This document shows positions 36,675 to 46,936 of a DNA stretch of 64,000 nt, in pieces (position 1 is the stretch's first letter; every line of letters begins with the position of its first letter). Origin of the DNA: Pseudolabrys sp. (GTDB lineage Bacteria > Pseudomonadota > Alphaproteobacteria > Rhizobiales > Xanthobacteraceae); assembly GCA_029980465.1 (NCBI GenBank), contig JARYIJ010000001.1, forward strand, positions 2,677,501 through 2,741,500. The letters run 5' to 3'. The translations under genes and the position numbers were made by a program. The notes under the pieces were generated by a model. The model was given only the letters and a program-made list of their open reading frames with translations. It searched no databases and was not told the origin of the DNA.

Positions 36675-37169
36675 ATGATGTCACTTAACAAGGTCATTCG
36701 CGGCGTTCCGCTCGCCGCGGTTCTGGCGGTGGGGCTCGCGCTCGGTGCGTGCGCCAACAATCCGAATGCCAACGGCGCCCAGGCCAACGGCGCGATGGCG
36801 ACGCCGGGCAGCCAGCAGGACTTCGTCGTCAACGTCGGCGACCGCGTCTTCTTCGACACCGATTCGAGCGAGCTGTCGGCGCAGGCGCGCGCCACGCTCG
36901 ACAAGCAGGCGCAGTGGCTGACCCAGTACGGCCGCTACCAGTTCACGATCGAGGGCCACGCCGACGAGCGCGGCACCCGCGAATACAACCTCGCGCTCGG
37001 CGCCCGCCGCGCCCAGACGGTCCGCGACTACCTGGTCTCGCGCGGCATCGCGGCGAACCGCATGCACACGATCTCGTACGGCAAGGAGCGTCCGGTCGCG
37101 GTGTGCGACGACATCTCCTGCTGGTCGCAGAACCGCCGCGCTGTGACGGTGCTCAACGCGAGCTCGTGA
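36675..37169 (+). CDS. pal: Peptidoglycan-associated lipoprotein Pal
   Basis: The 164-residue product starts MMSLNKVIRG. A lipoprotein signal ends in LGAC (Cys about 26), the lipidation site. The OmpA-like domain includes VFFDTDSSELSAQARATLDKQ, the peptidoglycan-binding GHADERGTREYNLALGARRA and ISYGKERP. Pal anchors the outer membrane to peptidoglycan and is the final receptor of the Tol machine. Confidence 0.96.
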   Translation: MMSLNKVIRGVPLAAVLAVGLALGACANNPNANGAQANGAMATPGSQQDFVVNVGDRVFFDTDSSELSAQARATLDKQAQWLTQYGRYQFTIEGHADERGTREYNLALGARRAQTVRDYLVSRGIAANRMHTISYGKERPVAVCDDISCWSQNRRAVTVLNASS

Positions 37170-37239
37170 GGCCTGTCACACTTTCGACGCAGCGCGCCTT
37201 ATGCTGGACAACCGGCATGAGGCGTGGCGGGCTAAGGAT

Positions 37240-38382
37240 ATGACGTTCTCACGTTTGATCGTTCGGACGGCGGCTTCGGCCGTCTGCTGTGTGGTGATCG
37301 CCGGCGGCGCGATGGCGCAGTCCTCGGGCGGCTTGTTCGGCGGCCTGTTCGATTCGAACCAGTCCAGTGCCGAGCACAACGAGGCGCAGGCGGCGTCGGA
37401 TTTGCAGGTCCAGGTCGATCAGCTTCGCTCGCAACTGCGCCAGGCGACCGGCCAGATCGAGCAGCTCCAGTACCAGAACCGGCAGCTTCAGGAGCAGCTC
37501 TCGCGCTATCAGGGCGGCCAGCCCGGTCCGGGCGCTGCGCCCGGCACGCAGGCGTCCGCGCCGACGCCGCGCGCGCCCGCACAAGGTGCGCCCATGCAAG
37601 GCGCCCCGATGCAAGCGCCTGCTGCGCAGACGCAGGCCGCACTGCCGGCTCCGCAGCCCGAGGTGCGCGAGGATGGCCGCCGCGGCGATGCCTTCAATCC
37701 CGCGCTTCATCCGAATGCGCCGGGCGTGCCGCGCGCCTTGGGCGGCACGGCGGCGGTCGTTCCGCAGTCGAACGGTCCGGTCGGTTATCCGGCTGCCCAG
37801 TATCCGGCCTCGGGTGCGCCGGTCGCCGGCGGTCCGGGCGCGCCGCTCGATCTGTCCAGCCTCAGCGGCAATCCTCAGCAACCGGCTCCGCCCGGCGTCA
37901 ACAATGCCTTGCCACCGCCCGCCAACGGCAATTTGCCGGCGCCGCCGCCGAGCAACACGAGCGCGACCGGTCCGCAGCTCGCCACGCTGCCGCCGTCGAA
38001 CTCGCCGAAGGACGAGTTCGAACTGGCCCGCGGCTACATCCTGCGCAAGGATTACGGGCTCGCCGAGAACGCCTTCCGCGATTTCCTGCGCAAATATCCC
38101 CACGACAAGCTGACGCCTGACGCCAACTACTGGCTCGGCGAATCGCTGTTCCAGCGCAAGCGCTATCAGGATGCCGCCGATTCCTATCTGGTCGTCGTGC
38201 GCAATTACGAGCACACCGATAAGGCGCCCGACGCGATGCTTCGTCTCGGCGAATCGCTGGCGCGGCTCGGCCAGAAGGAGATGGCCTGCGCCTCGCTCAA
38301 CGAGGTCAATCGCAAATATCCACGCGCCTCGGCCAGCGTGAAGCGCGACGTCAAGGCGGAGCAGAAGCGCGCGCATTGCTGA
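37240..38382 (+). CDS. cpoB: Tol-Pal system coordinator CpoB/YbgF
   Basis: ATG at 37240 (MTFSRLIVRTAASAV) gives 380 residues with a signal peptide ending near GGAMAQ. A coiled coil follows (DLQVQVDQLRSQLRQATGQI, about residues 55-95), then a long Pro/Ala/Gln-rich linker, then C-terminal TPR repeats (YILRKDYGLAENAFRDFL, then YWLGESLFQRKRYQDAADSYL). CpoB coordinates peptidoglycan synthesis with outer-membrane constriction. The linker is longer than in E. coli. Confidence 0.93.
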   Translation: MTFSRLIVRTAASAVCCVVIAGGAMAQSSGGLFGGLFDSNQSSAEHNEAQAASDLQVQVDQLRSQLRQATGQIEQLQYQNRQLQEQLSRYQGGQPGPGAAPGTQASAPTPRAPAQGAPMQGAPMQAPAAQTQAALPAPQPEVREDGRRGDAFNPALHPNAPGVPRALGGTAAVVPQSNGPVGYPAAQYPASGAPVAGGPGAPLDLSSLSGNPQQPAPPGVNNALPPPANGNLPAPPPSNTSATGPQLATLPPSNSPKDEFELARGYILRKDYGLAENAFRDFLRKYPHDKLTPDANYWLGESLFQRKRYQDAADSYLVVVRNYEHTDKAPDAMLRLGESLARLGQKEMACASLNEVNRKYPRASASVKRDVKAEQKRAHC

Positions 38383-38425
38383 TCGCCGCGCCGTCGCGAT
38401 CAGTTTTTCGGCTACACTCCCATTT

Positions 38426-39502
38426 ATGACCACACGCGCGGCGCCTGTCTCGGCGGCGGAAGCGAAGGCGCTGTTCGGCGATCTTGCCGCCGCGCCTGCG
38501 GTGCTGCTCGCCGTGTCGGGCGGCCCGGATTCGACGGCGCTGCTGTGGCTGGCGGCGCGCTGGCGCAAGGCGCTCAAGAGCGGTCCCGCACTCATCGCCG
38601 TCACCGTCGATCACGGCCTGCGCAAGGAGGCGAAGCGCGAAGCCGCCGCTGTTGCCAAGCTTGCGAAGGCGCTCGGCGTGCCTCACCGCACCATGAACTG
38701 GACCGGCGCGAAGCCGAAGTTCGGTATCCAGCAGGCGGCGCGCCACGCCCGCTATCGCCTGCTCGCCGCCGCGGCGAAGAAAGCCGGCGCGTCGCACATC
38801 GTCACCGCGCATACGCTCGACGATCAGGCCGAGACGGTGCTCATGCGCATGGCGCGCGGCAGCGGTCTCGCCGGCTTGTCAGCGATGGCCAAGCGCAGCC
38901 GGCTCGGCGGGCTCATTCTGGCGCGCCCATTTCTGGACATCCCGAAGGCGCGGCTGGTCGCGACGGTCGTCAAGGCGAAGCTGGCCTATGCCGAAGATCC
39001 CTCGAACGCCGATCCGAAATACACGCGCGCGCGGTTGCGCCGTCTCATGGCCGGGCTTGCCGAAGAGGGGCTCGATGCCCGCCGCCTTTCGCTGCTGGCG
39101 CGCCGCCTGCGGCGCGCCGACGCGGCGATCGACGCCGAGGTGACGCGAACGGCGGCGGCGCTCCTGACCGAGGCCGAGGGCCGAATCACCATTCCGGCCG
39201 CGGAGTTCGGGCGGCTTCCCGCCGAGGTCGGATTGCGCCTGCTCGGCCGGGCCATGGCCAGGATGGGCGATGAAGGGCCGGTCGAACTGGGCAAGCTCGA
39301 GGCTCTGTATGCCGCCGCGCTGCCTTACGCCCAAAAGCCCGCAAAAGCGCAGTTCCGGCGGACTTTGGCCGGCGGCCTCCTGACGATCGCTGGCGGCGAA
39401 TTGACGGTCGAGACAGCGCCCACCCGCCGGACGCGGCAATCCTTAACCAAGCGGCGACCTGTCGAGCCGAAAGGAGCGGCGAAGCGCGCCAAAACGCGCT
39501 AA
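38426..39502 (+). CDS. tilS: tRNA(Ile)-lysidine synthase TilS
   Basis: The 358-residue product has the PP-loop ATP site LLAVSGGPDSTALL (residues 28-40), then TVDHGLRKEAKREAA and HTLDDQAETVLMRMARGSGLAGL. TilS converts cytidine-34 of the AUA-decoding tRNA-Ile to lysidine. The order pal-cpoB-tilS-ftsH is standard in alphaproteobacteria. The C-terminal tail is basic and short. Confidence 0.94.
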   Translation: MTTRAAPVSAAEAKALFGDLAAAPAVLLAVSGGPDSTALLWLAARWRKALKSGPALIAVTVDHGLRKEAKREAAAVAKLAKALGVPHRTMNWTGAKPKFGIQQAARHARYRLLAAAAKKAGASHIVTAHTLDDQAETVLMRMARGSGLAGLSAMAKRSRLGGLILARPFLDIPKARLVATVVKAKLAYAEDPSNADPKYTRARLRRLMAGLAEEGLDARRLSLLARRLRRADAAIDAEVTRTAAALLTEAEGRITIPAAEFGRLPAEVGLRLLGRAMARMGDEGPVELGKLEALYAAALPYAQKPAKAQFRRTLAGGLLTIAGGELTVETAPTRRTRQSLTKRRPVEPKGAAKRAKTR

Positions 39503-39646
39503 AATGCCGTCAAATTAGCGGCGCTCTCCATTGGCACGGTCGGGGGCGATGCCTACATTGACGGGCAGGACGTTAAGCTGCCACGAGGGTTCATGACGTT
39601 TAGGGGCGCGGCCGTGGCGCGGGCCCTGGGGAAACAGGTCTAGGGA

Positions 39647-41569
<1,923 letters not shown>

Positions 41570-41586
41570 TGATTGAAGGCGTCGGA

Positions 41587-41612
41587 ATGGCCGGGCTTGC
41601 CCCGGCCATTCC
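41587..41612. repeat. REP-like palindrome, family C, after ftsH
   Basis: AATGGCCGGGCTTGCCCCGGCCATT, a near-perfect palindrome between the convergent ftsH and cytochrome genes. It could act as a bidirectional transcript end. Confidence 0.75.
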
Positions 41613-41656
41613 GATTCTGTTTAGGCCGCGCTTTTGAGCATGATGCGTGACGACGC

Positions 41657-42619
41657 TCAGGGCGCCAACGAGGACGCGTAAGCGGCAAGTGAAACCATAT
41701 CCTTGACGGAGAGTTTCTCCGCTATCGGTTTCATGATTTCCGCTCCCGGGCCGGATCGGGCTCCGTATTTGAAATCGTAAAGCTGCCGAAAGAGATAGGT
41801 TGGCGAGCGCCCCGCGATGCCCGGTATGGACTCGTTGCCTTTCAAGTCGGCTCCGTGACAGCTCCCGCATTGGAGGGCCGTGTCTTCGCTGTCGGCGAGC
41901 TCCTTGCCTTGCTCAATGCTGCCGACGGGCACGTAGGCCGTGAAGTGAGACCGGCTGTCGCGGCTTATGTATTGCGCCGGGTCATCCGGCACCTCGATGA
42001 TGCGCTGCCCGATCGGCTCTCGCTCGCTGCCTGGCAACGCAGTCAGAAACCAGCTTGTGACGTGAACCTTCGGAGCGGTGTCCGTTTCGACCACCCGAAT
42101 GATCGGTCTGGGCTTTATAGACGAAAAGTACGTCGCGGCGGCTTTAGCGTCATCCGCCGTGATGGCTTTTGCAACCGATAACATGAGCTTTTCCGGCACC
42201 CGATCCGGCACCGCACCTTTGCGCGCGCCGGCTTTGAAGTCGGAGATTTGTTGCAGGATATAGTCTTCCGGCAAGCCCATGAGGTCCGCGGCCTCGGGAC
42301 CGCCCGGACCGTCCGCCCGATGGCAAAAGCCGCAAGCGAGCACGTTGGGCTTCCTGCCGTGTGCGACGACGTCGGGCAGGGATGGATGATCGTCAGGATG
42401 CCAATCGGACGTGAAGAACTTGTCGTTCACTTGCGACAGTGTGAGGGAAAGAGTGCTGCCAGGGACGTGTCGGAGAGCGCCGTTGTCAGGCGGCGGCTTA
42501 AAGCCGGGAGGGTTCATCGGATACGCCCAGGTTGGGGGCGCATCCGTATTTTGTGCGAGGATTGCGGTCGGCGTGGCACATGCCAAAATTGCCAAGGCCA
42601 GTTGGACACCATGTCTCAT
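41657..42619 (-). CDS. Diheme c-type cytochrome
   Basis: The 320-residue product has a Sec signal peptide (LALAILACATPTAILAQ) and two heme c sites, CGFCH (96-100) and CGSCH (251-255), each starting a class I cytochrome domain with similar following sequences (DYILQQISDFKAGARKG and TYLFRQLYDFKYGARSG). This duplicated layout occurs in periplasmic electron carriers of alcohol or sulfur oxidation and in oxidase-feeding cytochromes. The partner enzyme is not adjacent. Confidence 0.9.
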   Translation of the reverse strand: MRHGVQLALAILACATPTAILAQNTDAPPTWAYPMNPPGFKPPPDNGALRHVPGSTLSLTLSQVNDKFFTSDWHPDDHPSLPDVVAHGRKPNVLACGFCHRADGPGGPEAADLMGLPEDYILQQISDFKAGARKGAVPDRVPEKLMLSVAKAITADDAKAAATYFSSIKPRPIIRVVETDTAPKVHVTSWFLTALPGSEREPIGQRIIEVPDDPAQYISRDSRSHFTAYVPVGSIEQGKELADSEDTALQCGSCHGADLKGNESIPGIAGRSPTYLFRQLYDFKYGARSGPGAEIMKPIAEKLSVKDMVSLAAYASSLAP

Positions 42620-42700
42620 TATGTCCCCCCAATATCGATCGCCCCCGATTTGATTTTACCATTGTCCGAGCCCGGCCAAAACGAGCGGATAAGCGCCTCG

Positions 42701-43408
42701 ATGTCCCCGATACCGTTGCAGAACCGGGTCGATCCGTTCGGCGATCTGATCGCGGTAAAGGCGCGCGGCACGCTGATGGGCAACCGCGGCGGCCGCATCC
42801 ACACCGACGATCGAAAATTGACGAGCCGGCGCTGGGCGTCGCGGCAATGGATCTGCTGCGTGCTCGACTTCAAGGGCCGGCAGCGCGACGTCTGGGGCCG
42901 CTTCTACACCGAGCTGTTCTTTCTCGACGAGGTGACGGCCTTCGCCGCCGGGCATCGGCCGTGCTTCGAATGCCGCCGCAGGGATGCCGAACGTTTCGCC
43001 GCGCTATTTGCGTCGTCTAACACCGTTCGTCCCCGCGAAAGCGGGGACCCAGAGTCGCGACCGCCGAGCTTTGCCGCGCTGGATTCCCGCTTGCACGGGA
43101 ATGAGCGGAAGGGAGGTCGGCTCAGTGCAAAAGCAATGGACGATATCCTCCACGCCGAGCGCCTCGACGGCAGGGCCAAGCGCATCCACCGCCGCACCAT
43201 CGACGCGCTCCCGGACGGCGCGATGATCGTGCGCGACGGCGAGCCCTATGCCGTGCGCGGCGGGCGTCTGCTGCGCTGGACGCCGCGCGGCTATGACGCC
43301 AAACGCCGCCGTCCGACAGGCATGATAGTCGACGTGCTCACGCCGCCCTCGATCCTCGCGGTGCTGAAGGCCGGCTATGCGCCGCAATGGCACAACAGCG
43401 CGGGCTAG
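42701..43408 (+). CDS. Uncharacterised 235-residue protein interrupted in frame by a REP element
   Basis: ATG at 42701 (MSPIPLQNRVDPFGDL). Recognisable blocks are GNRGGRIHTDDRKL, RQWICCVLDFKGRQRDVWG, AGHRPCFECRRRDAERFA and, after the insertion, AMDDILHAERLDGRAKRIHRR and DGAMIVRDGEPYAV. The Cys-x2-Cys suggests metal binding. Residues about 107-140 (VRPRESGDPES and LDSRLHGNE) are a translated REP palindrome, with the frame preserved on both sides. I do not recognise the family. Its stop shares CTAG with the convergent PAS gene stop. Confidence 0.72.
   Translation: MSPIPLQNRVDPFGDLIAVKARGTLMGNRGGRIHTDDRKLTSRRWASRQWICCVLDFKGRQRDVWGRFYTELFFLDEVTAFAAGHRPCFECRRRDAERFAALFASSNTVRPRESGDPESRPPSFAALDSRLHGNERKGGRLSAKAMDDILHAERLDGRAKRIHRRTIDALPDGAMIVRDGEPYAVRGGRLLRWTPRGYDAKRRRPTGMIVDVLTPPSILAVLKAGYAPQWHNSAG
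43024..43107. repeat. REP-like element inserted inside a coding sequence
   Basis: GTTCGTCCCCGCGAAAGCGGGGACCC opens it (palindromic GTCCCCGC-GAAA-GCGGGGAC) and TTCCCGCTTGCACGGGAA closes it at 43084-43101. It is the same type as the copy at 27034. Confidence 0.85.
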
Positions 43409-43827
43409 CCCTTCGCCGCGAGCTGACGCTTGAGCGCGCGCATCTCCTCGAAGCGCTTGGTGACGTCGCGCAGGAGCGCCGCGATGCCGATCACCTGATT
43501 GTCCCGGTCCCGCAGCAGCATCACCGTAAATTCGACCGAGATCGGAGCGCCGTCCTTGCGGATGGCCGGCACCGCCAGGACGTCGCTTTCGCCGTAGCGG
43601 CTTCGCCCCGCGGCCATTGCGTGGTCGTAGCCCTCCCAATGGCGCTGGCGCAGGCGCTCGGGGATGATGATATCGAGCGACTGGCCGATCGCCTCGGCCT
43701 GGGAAAATCCGGAAATGCGCTCCGCGCCGGGGTTCCAGAACCGGATGATGCCCTGCTTGTCCGCCGCGACGATGGCGTCGGAGCGCGTCGAAAGAACTGC
43801 TTCGGCGAGAACATCCGGTATCGTCAT
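43405..43827 (-). CDS. PAS-domain protein
   Basis: The 140-residue product is essentially one PAS domain with no output domain: SDAIVAADKQGIIRFWNPGAERISGFSQAEAIGQSL, then the PAC part YGESDVLAVPAIRKDGAPISVEF and QVIGIAALLRDVTKRFEEM. It may sense redox state or a ligand and act by protein contact. It lies 36 nt downstream of the threonine aldolase gene on the same strand. Confidence 0.88.
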   Translation of the reverse strand: MTIPDVLAEAVLSTRSDAIVAADKQGIIRFWNPGAERISGFSQAEAIGQSLDIIIPERLRQRHWEGYDHAMAAGRSRYGESDVLAVPAIRKDGAPISVEFTVMLLRDRDNQVIGIAALLRDVTKRFEEMRALKRQLAAKG

Positions 43828-43863
43828 GGCCGTGCTTCCGGTGGTCGTCCCATGATGGTCGCG

Positions 43864-44904
43864 CTATCCGCGCAGCGTGGCCAGGAACTTGTCGACGTCC
43901 GCTGGCATGGTCTGGAACGAGGTCACCAGCCGGATGAGCGTCCTGTCCTCGGGCAGCGAGAGCCCGAGCGGCGGCCACTCGTAAAAGGCCGCGCCGGCGG
44001 CCTTCAGCCGCTTGTCTGTGTCGCGCGGAATCGGCGCGAACACTTCGTTGGCTTCGACCGGCCACACCGGCGCGCAACCTGCGGCCGAGAGGCCGGCGGC
44101 GAGCCGGTCGGCCATGTCGTTGGCGTGACGGGCGAGCTTGAGCCACAGGCCGCCGGCGAGAAACGCCTCGAGCTGCGCCGCGATGAAGCGGTGCTTGGAG
44201 AGCAGGGCGCCGCCGCGCTTGCGCCGGTCGGCCATGTGGGCGCCGCGCGCGGGATCGAAGAACACGATCGCCTCCGCGCCCATGGCGCCGCCTTTGGTCG
44301 CGCCGAACGACAGCAGGTCGACGCCCGCCTTCCAGGTGGCTTCGGCCGGCGAGACGTTCATGCGCGCCAGCGCGTTGCCGAGCCGCGCGCCGTCGATATG
44401 CACCGCGAGCCTGTGCGCATGCGCGATGTCGCTCAGCTCCTTGATCTCGCTCGCGCGATAGATCGTGCCGCTCTCGGTCGCCTGCGACAGCGACAGCGCG
44501 GCGGGGGTCACGTGATGCGGCCCGCCCCATTCGCCCTGATCGAGCGCACTGCGCAATGTCTCGGGCGAAATCTTGCCCGCCGTGCCGGGAAGGCCGACCA
44601 GCTTGATGCCGCCGCCGAAGAATTCGGGCGCGCCGCATTCGTCGGTCGCGATATGCGCGTCCTTGTGGCACAGCACCGCGCCCCAGGGCGGCGTGACATG
44701 CGCCAGCGCCAGGGCATTCGCCACGGTGCCGGCCGGCACCAGGAACACCGCAACCTCGCGCTCGAACATCTCCGCGAAGCGGTGCTCGACTCGCCGGGTC
44801 CAGTCGTCATTGCCGTAGCCCAGCGCGTAGCCGTCGTTGGCCTTGGCGATCGCGTCGAGGATCGCCGGCGCGATTCCAGCGGCGTTGTCGCTTGCGAAAT
44901 ACAT
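43864..44904 (-). CDS. Low-specificity threonine aldolase / beta-eliminating lyase family
   Basis: The 346-residue product starts MYFASDNAAGIAPAILDAIAKAN. PLP-fold markers are YGNDDWTRRVEHRFAEMF, VPAGTVANALAL, AVHIDGARLGNALARM (cofactor Asp) and the Schiff-base lysine in LSFGATKGGAMGAEA. It should cleave L-threonine or allo-threonine to glycine and acetaldehyde. A second, only distantly similar threonine-aldolase-type gene lies at 57235. Confidence 0.9.
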   Translation of the reverse strand: MYFASDNAAGIAPAILDAIAKANDGYALGYGNDDWTRRVEHRFAEMFEREVAVFLVPAGTVANALALAHVTPPWGAVLCHKDAHIATDECGAPEFFGGGIKLVGLPGTAGKISPETLRSALDQGEWGGPHHVTPAALSLSQATESGTIYRASEIKELSDIAHAHRLAVHIDGARLGNALARMNVSPAEATWKAGVDLLSFGATKGGAMGAEAIVFFDPARGAHMADRRKRGGALLSKHRFIAAQLEAFLAGGLWLKLARHANDMADRLAAGLSAAGCAPVWPVEANEVFAPIPRDTDKRLKAAGAAFYEWPPLGLSLPEDRTLIRLVTSFQTMPADVDKFLATLRG

Positions 44905-44931
44905 GCGGTCAGTCCCGGACCAGAATGAAGG

Positions 44932-45603
44932 TCAGCCTTTATACGCCGCCTTGATGGCCGCGACGCCCTTGCCGTCCCGGGCGGCGGCGATGATCTTCGC
45001 CTCCCGGGCCGCGAGCTGCTCGAAGGCCTTCGGCATCGCGTCGATGACGTCGAGGGGCACCACGACGGCGCCGTGCTGATCGGCGTGGATCAGGTCGCCG
45101 TTTTTGACCGCCATGCCATGGACGGTGACGTCGACGCCATAGTCGACGACGTGGACATAGGCGTGCGACGGCGCGATCGAGCCGGCCAGCATCTGGAAAC
45201 CGGCCGGGATCTGCGGAATGTCGCGGATGCCGCCGTTGGTGATGGTGCCGACGCAACCGAGCGCCTTGTGGATGTTGCCCATCACCTCGCCCCAGTAGGC
45301 GCCGTGGCCCGCCGGCTCGTCGAGGTCCTGCACGACCACCCAGCTCGGGTTCGGCATCGCGGCGACATAATCGAGATAGTCGAGCCGCTTCTGCATGTAG
45401 TCGCCGACATTGACCTTGTCGCGCGAGCGGCAGGTCACGGTCTTGGCGAAGCCGATCATCGGCGGCAGGTTGGGGAAGGGGCAGTGCAGGTGCTTTGTGG
45501 TGTAGCCGTGGCCGCGCCGCTCCGGCGCGACCATCTCCAGCACGTTGCAGACCGTCGGCGTGTCGATCGATTGCAGGAAGTCGGCCTGTTGCTTGGTCAG
45601 CAT
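44932..45603 (-). CDS. RraA-family protein (HMG/CHA aldolase-like)
   Basis: The 223-residue product starts MLTKQQADFLQSIDTPTVCNVLEMV. The RraA fold is shown by DEPAGHGAYWGEVMGNIHKALGCVGTITNGGIRDI and HAYVHVVDYGVDVTVHGM...DLIHADQHGAVVVP. Members are metal-dependent 4-hydroxy-4-methyl-2-oxoglutarate aldolases or oxaloacetate decarboxylases, or inhibitors of RNase E. GGxRD and the Asp of ADxHG support an enzyme rather than the regulator. The MFS gene is directly upstream. Confidence 0.85.
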   Translation of the reverse strand: MLTKQQADFLQSIDTPTVCNVLEMVAPERRGHGYTTKHLHCPFPNLPPMIGFAKTVTCRSRDKVNVGDYMQKRLDYLDYVAAMPNPSWVVVQDLDEPAGHGAYWGEVMGNIHKALGCVGTITNGGIRDIPQIPAGFQMLAGSIAPSHAYVHVVDYGVDVTVHGMAVKNGDLIHADQHGAVVVPLDVIDAMPKAFEQLAAREAKIIAAARDGKGVAAIKAAYKG

Positions 45604-45625
45604 GAGTTCCCCCGAATGAAAGGTC

Positions 45626-46834
45626 CTATGGCGGCTCGATCGGCAGCATCTCCGGCGACGGCGGCACCCGCTTGGTCCACAGGAACGTGACGACGCCCAT
45701 CATGATGATCAGCATGGCGATAATGAGCGCAACGCAAAGCGGCCACTTGCCGTAGGTCCAGGCCAGGCCGCCCAGCGCCGAGCCGCAGCTTCCGCCGATA
45801 TAGAAGCTCGTGACGTAAAGGCCGACGGCCGAGGAGCGTCCGACCTTCGCGGTAATCGCGACATAGCCGGTCGACACCGCCTGGCACATCAGGCCGCAGG
45901 CGGCGCTGATCGTCAGCCCGAGCACGATGACCGGCAGCGGCGACAGCAGCGTCAGCGCGATGCCGACCATCCAGATGGCGATGACGCGGATCATGAACCG
46001 GCGCCGCCCGAACCGCGCCACGGCCCAGCCGACCCACGGCGCCAGCGCCGAGCCGGCGAGATAGACGACGAACAGCGCGCCGAGCGCCGTCGCCGTCAGG
46101 CCGTAGGGAGGCAGCGCGAGGTGGAAGCTGACGTAAGTAAAGGTCGAGATGAAATTGAACAGCACGCCGAAGCCGACGGCGAAGGTCGCGAGCAACTGGC
46201 CGTTGTGAAAGTGGGTGAGCATCTGCCGCATCGCGTGGCCGAGCCCTTCCGAGCGCACGAAGCCGCGCTCCTTCGGCAGCAGCCACATCACGCCGATCGC
46301 GCACACAAGCGCCATTGCCGCCAGGGTCATGAAGCCGGCGCGCCAGCTCACGAGGTCGGCGAGGATGCCGGTGCACAGGCGTCCGGCGAAGCCGCCGATG
46401 CTCGAGGCGGAACTGTAGATGCCGGCCGTCTTGGTCGCTTCCGCCGCGTTCCATTCGTCGCCGATATAGGCGACCACCACGGTGAAGATCGGCGGCAGCA
46501 CGAGGCCCTGCACGGCCCGCCAGAAGATCATCGCCGACAGCGACTGCGACAGCGCGATCATCACGGTCGGGATGATGATAACGAACATCGCGGTGACGAT
46601 GACGCGCTTGCGGCCGAGCACGTCGGCGACCGCGCCGGTGAACGGCGCGGTGACCGCGACCGCCAGCGTGCTGACCGTGATGAGGCTCGACACCTCGGCC
46701 GCCGTCGCGCCGAATTCGCGCGACAGCAGCGGCAGGATGGCCTGCGGCGCGTAGAGATTGATGAAGGCGCAGAACCCGGCGAGCCCCACGGCGAATTGCG
46801 CCGCGTTGATGAAACGGGAGAGGGCAGCGGTCAT
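45626..46834 (-). CDS. MFS transporter
   Basis: The 402-residue product has about twelve membrane helices and the MFS loop motif GAVADVLGRKRVIVTAMF between helices 2 and 3 (consensus G-x-x-x-D-x-x-G-R-R/K). An AraJ/YnfM-like helix 1 (FAVGLAGFCAFINLYAPQAILPLL) suggests a drug or sugar efflux-type permease. It is spaced 22 nt from the RraA-like gene, so it may move the substrate or product of that enzyme. Confidence 0.9.
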   Translation of the reverse strand: MTAALSRFINAAQFAVGLAGFCAFINLYAPQAILPLLSREFGATAAEVSSLITVSTLAVAVTAPFTGAVADVLGRKRVIVTAMFVIIIPTVMIALSQSLSAMIFWRAVQGLVLPPIFTVVVAYIGDEWNAAEATKTAGIYSSASSIGGFAGRLCTGILADLVSWRAGFMTLAAMALVCAIGVMWLLPKERGFVRSEGLGHAMRQMLTHFHNGQLLATFAVGFGVLFNFISTFTYVSFHLALPPYGLTATALGALFVVYLAGSALAPWVGWAVARFGRRRFMIRVIAIWMVGIALTLLSPLPVIVLGLTISAACGLMCQAVSTGYVAITAKVGRSSAVGLYVTSFYIGGSCGSALGGLAWTYGKWPLCVALIIAMLIIMMGVVTFLWTKRVPPSPEMLPIEPP

Positions 46835-46936
46835 GAAGGGTCCGGGCAGACGGAACGAAGCGGTGACCTATGCCCGACTTCGGCGGGTCCGGCCAGTGGG
46901 CGGACCGGGACGCCGAGCGGCCTCTGGCGCATAGCT

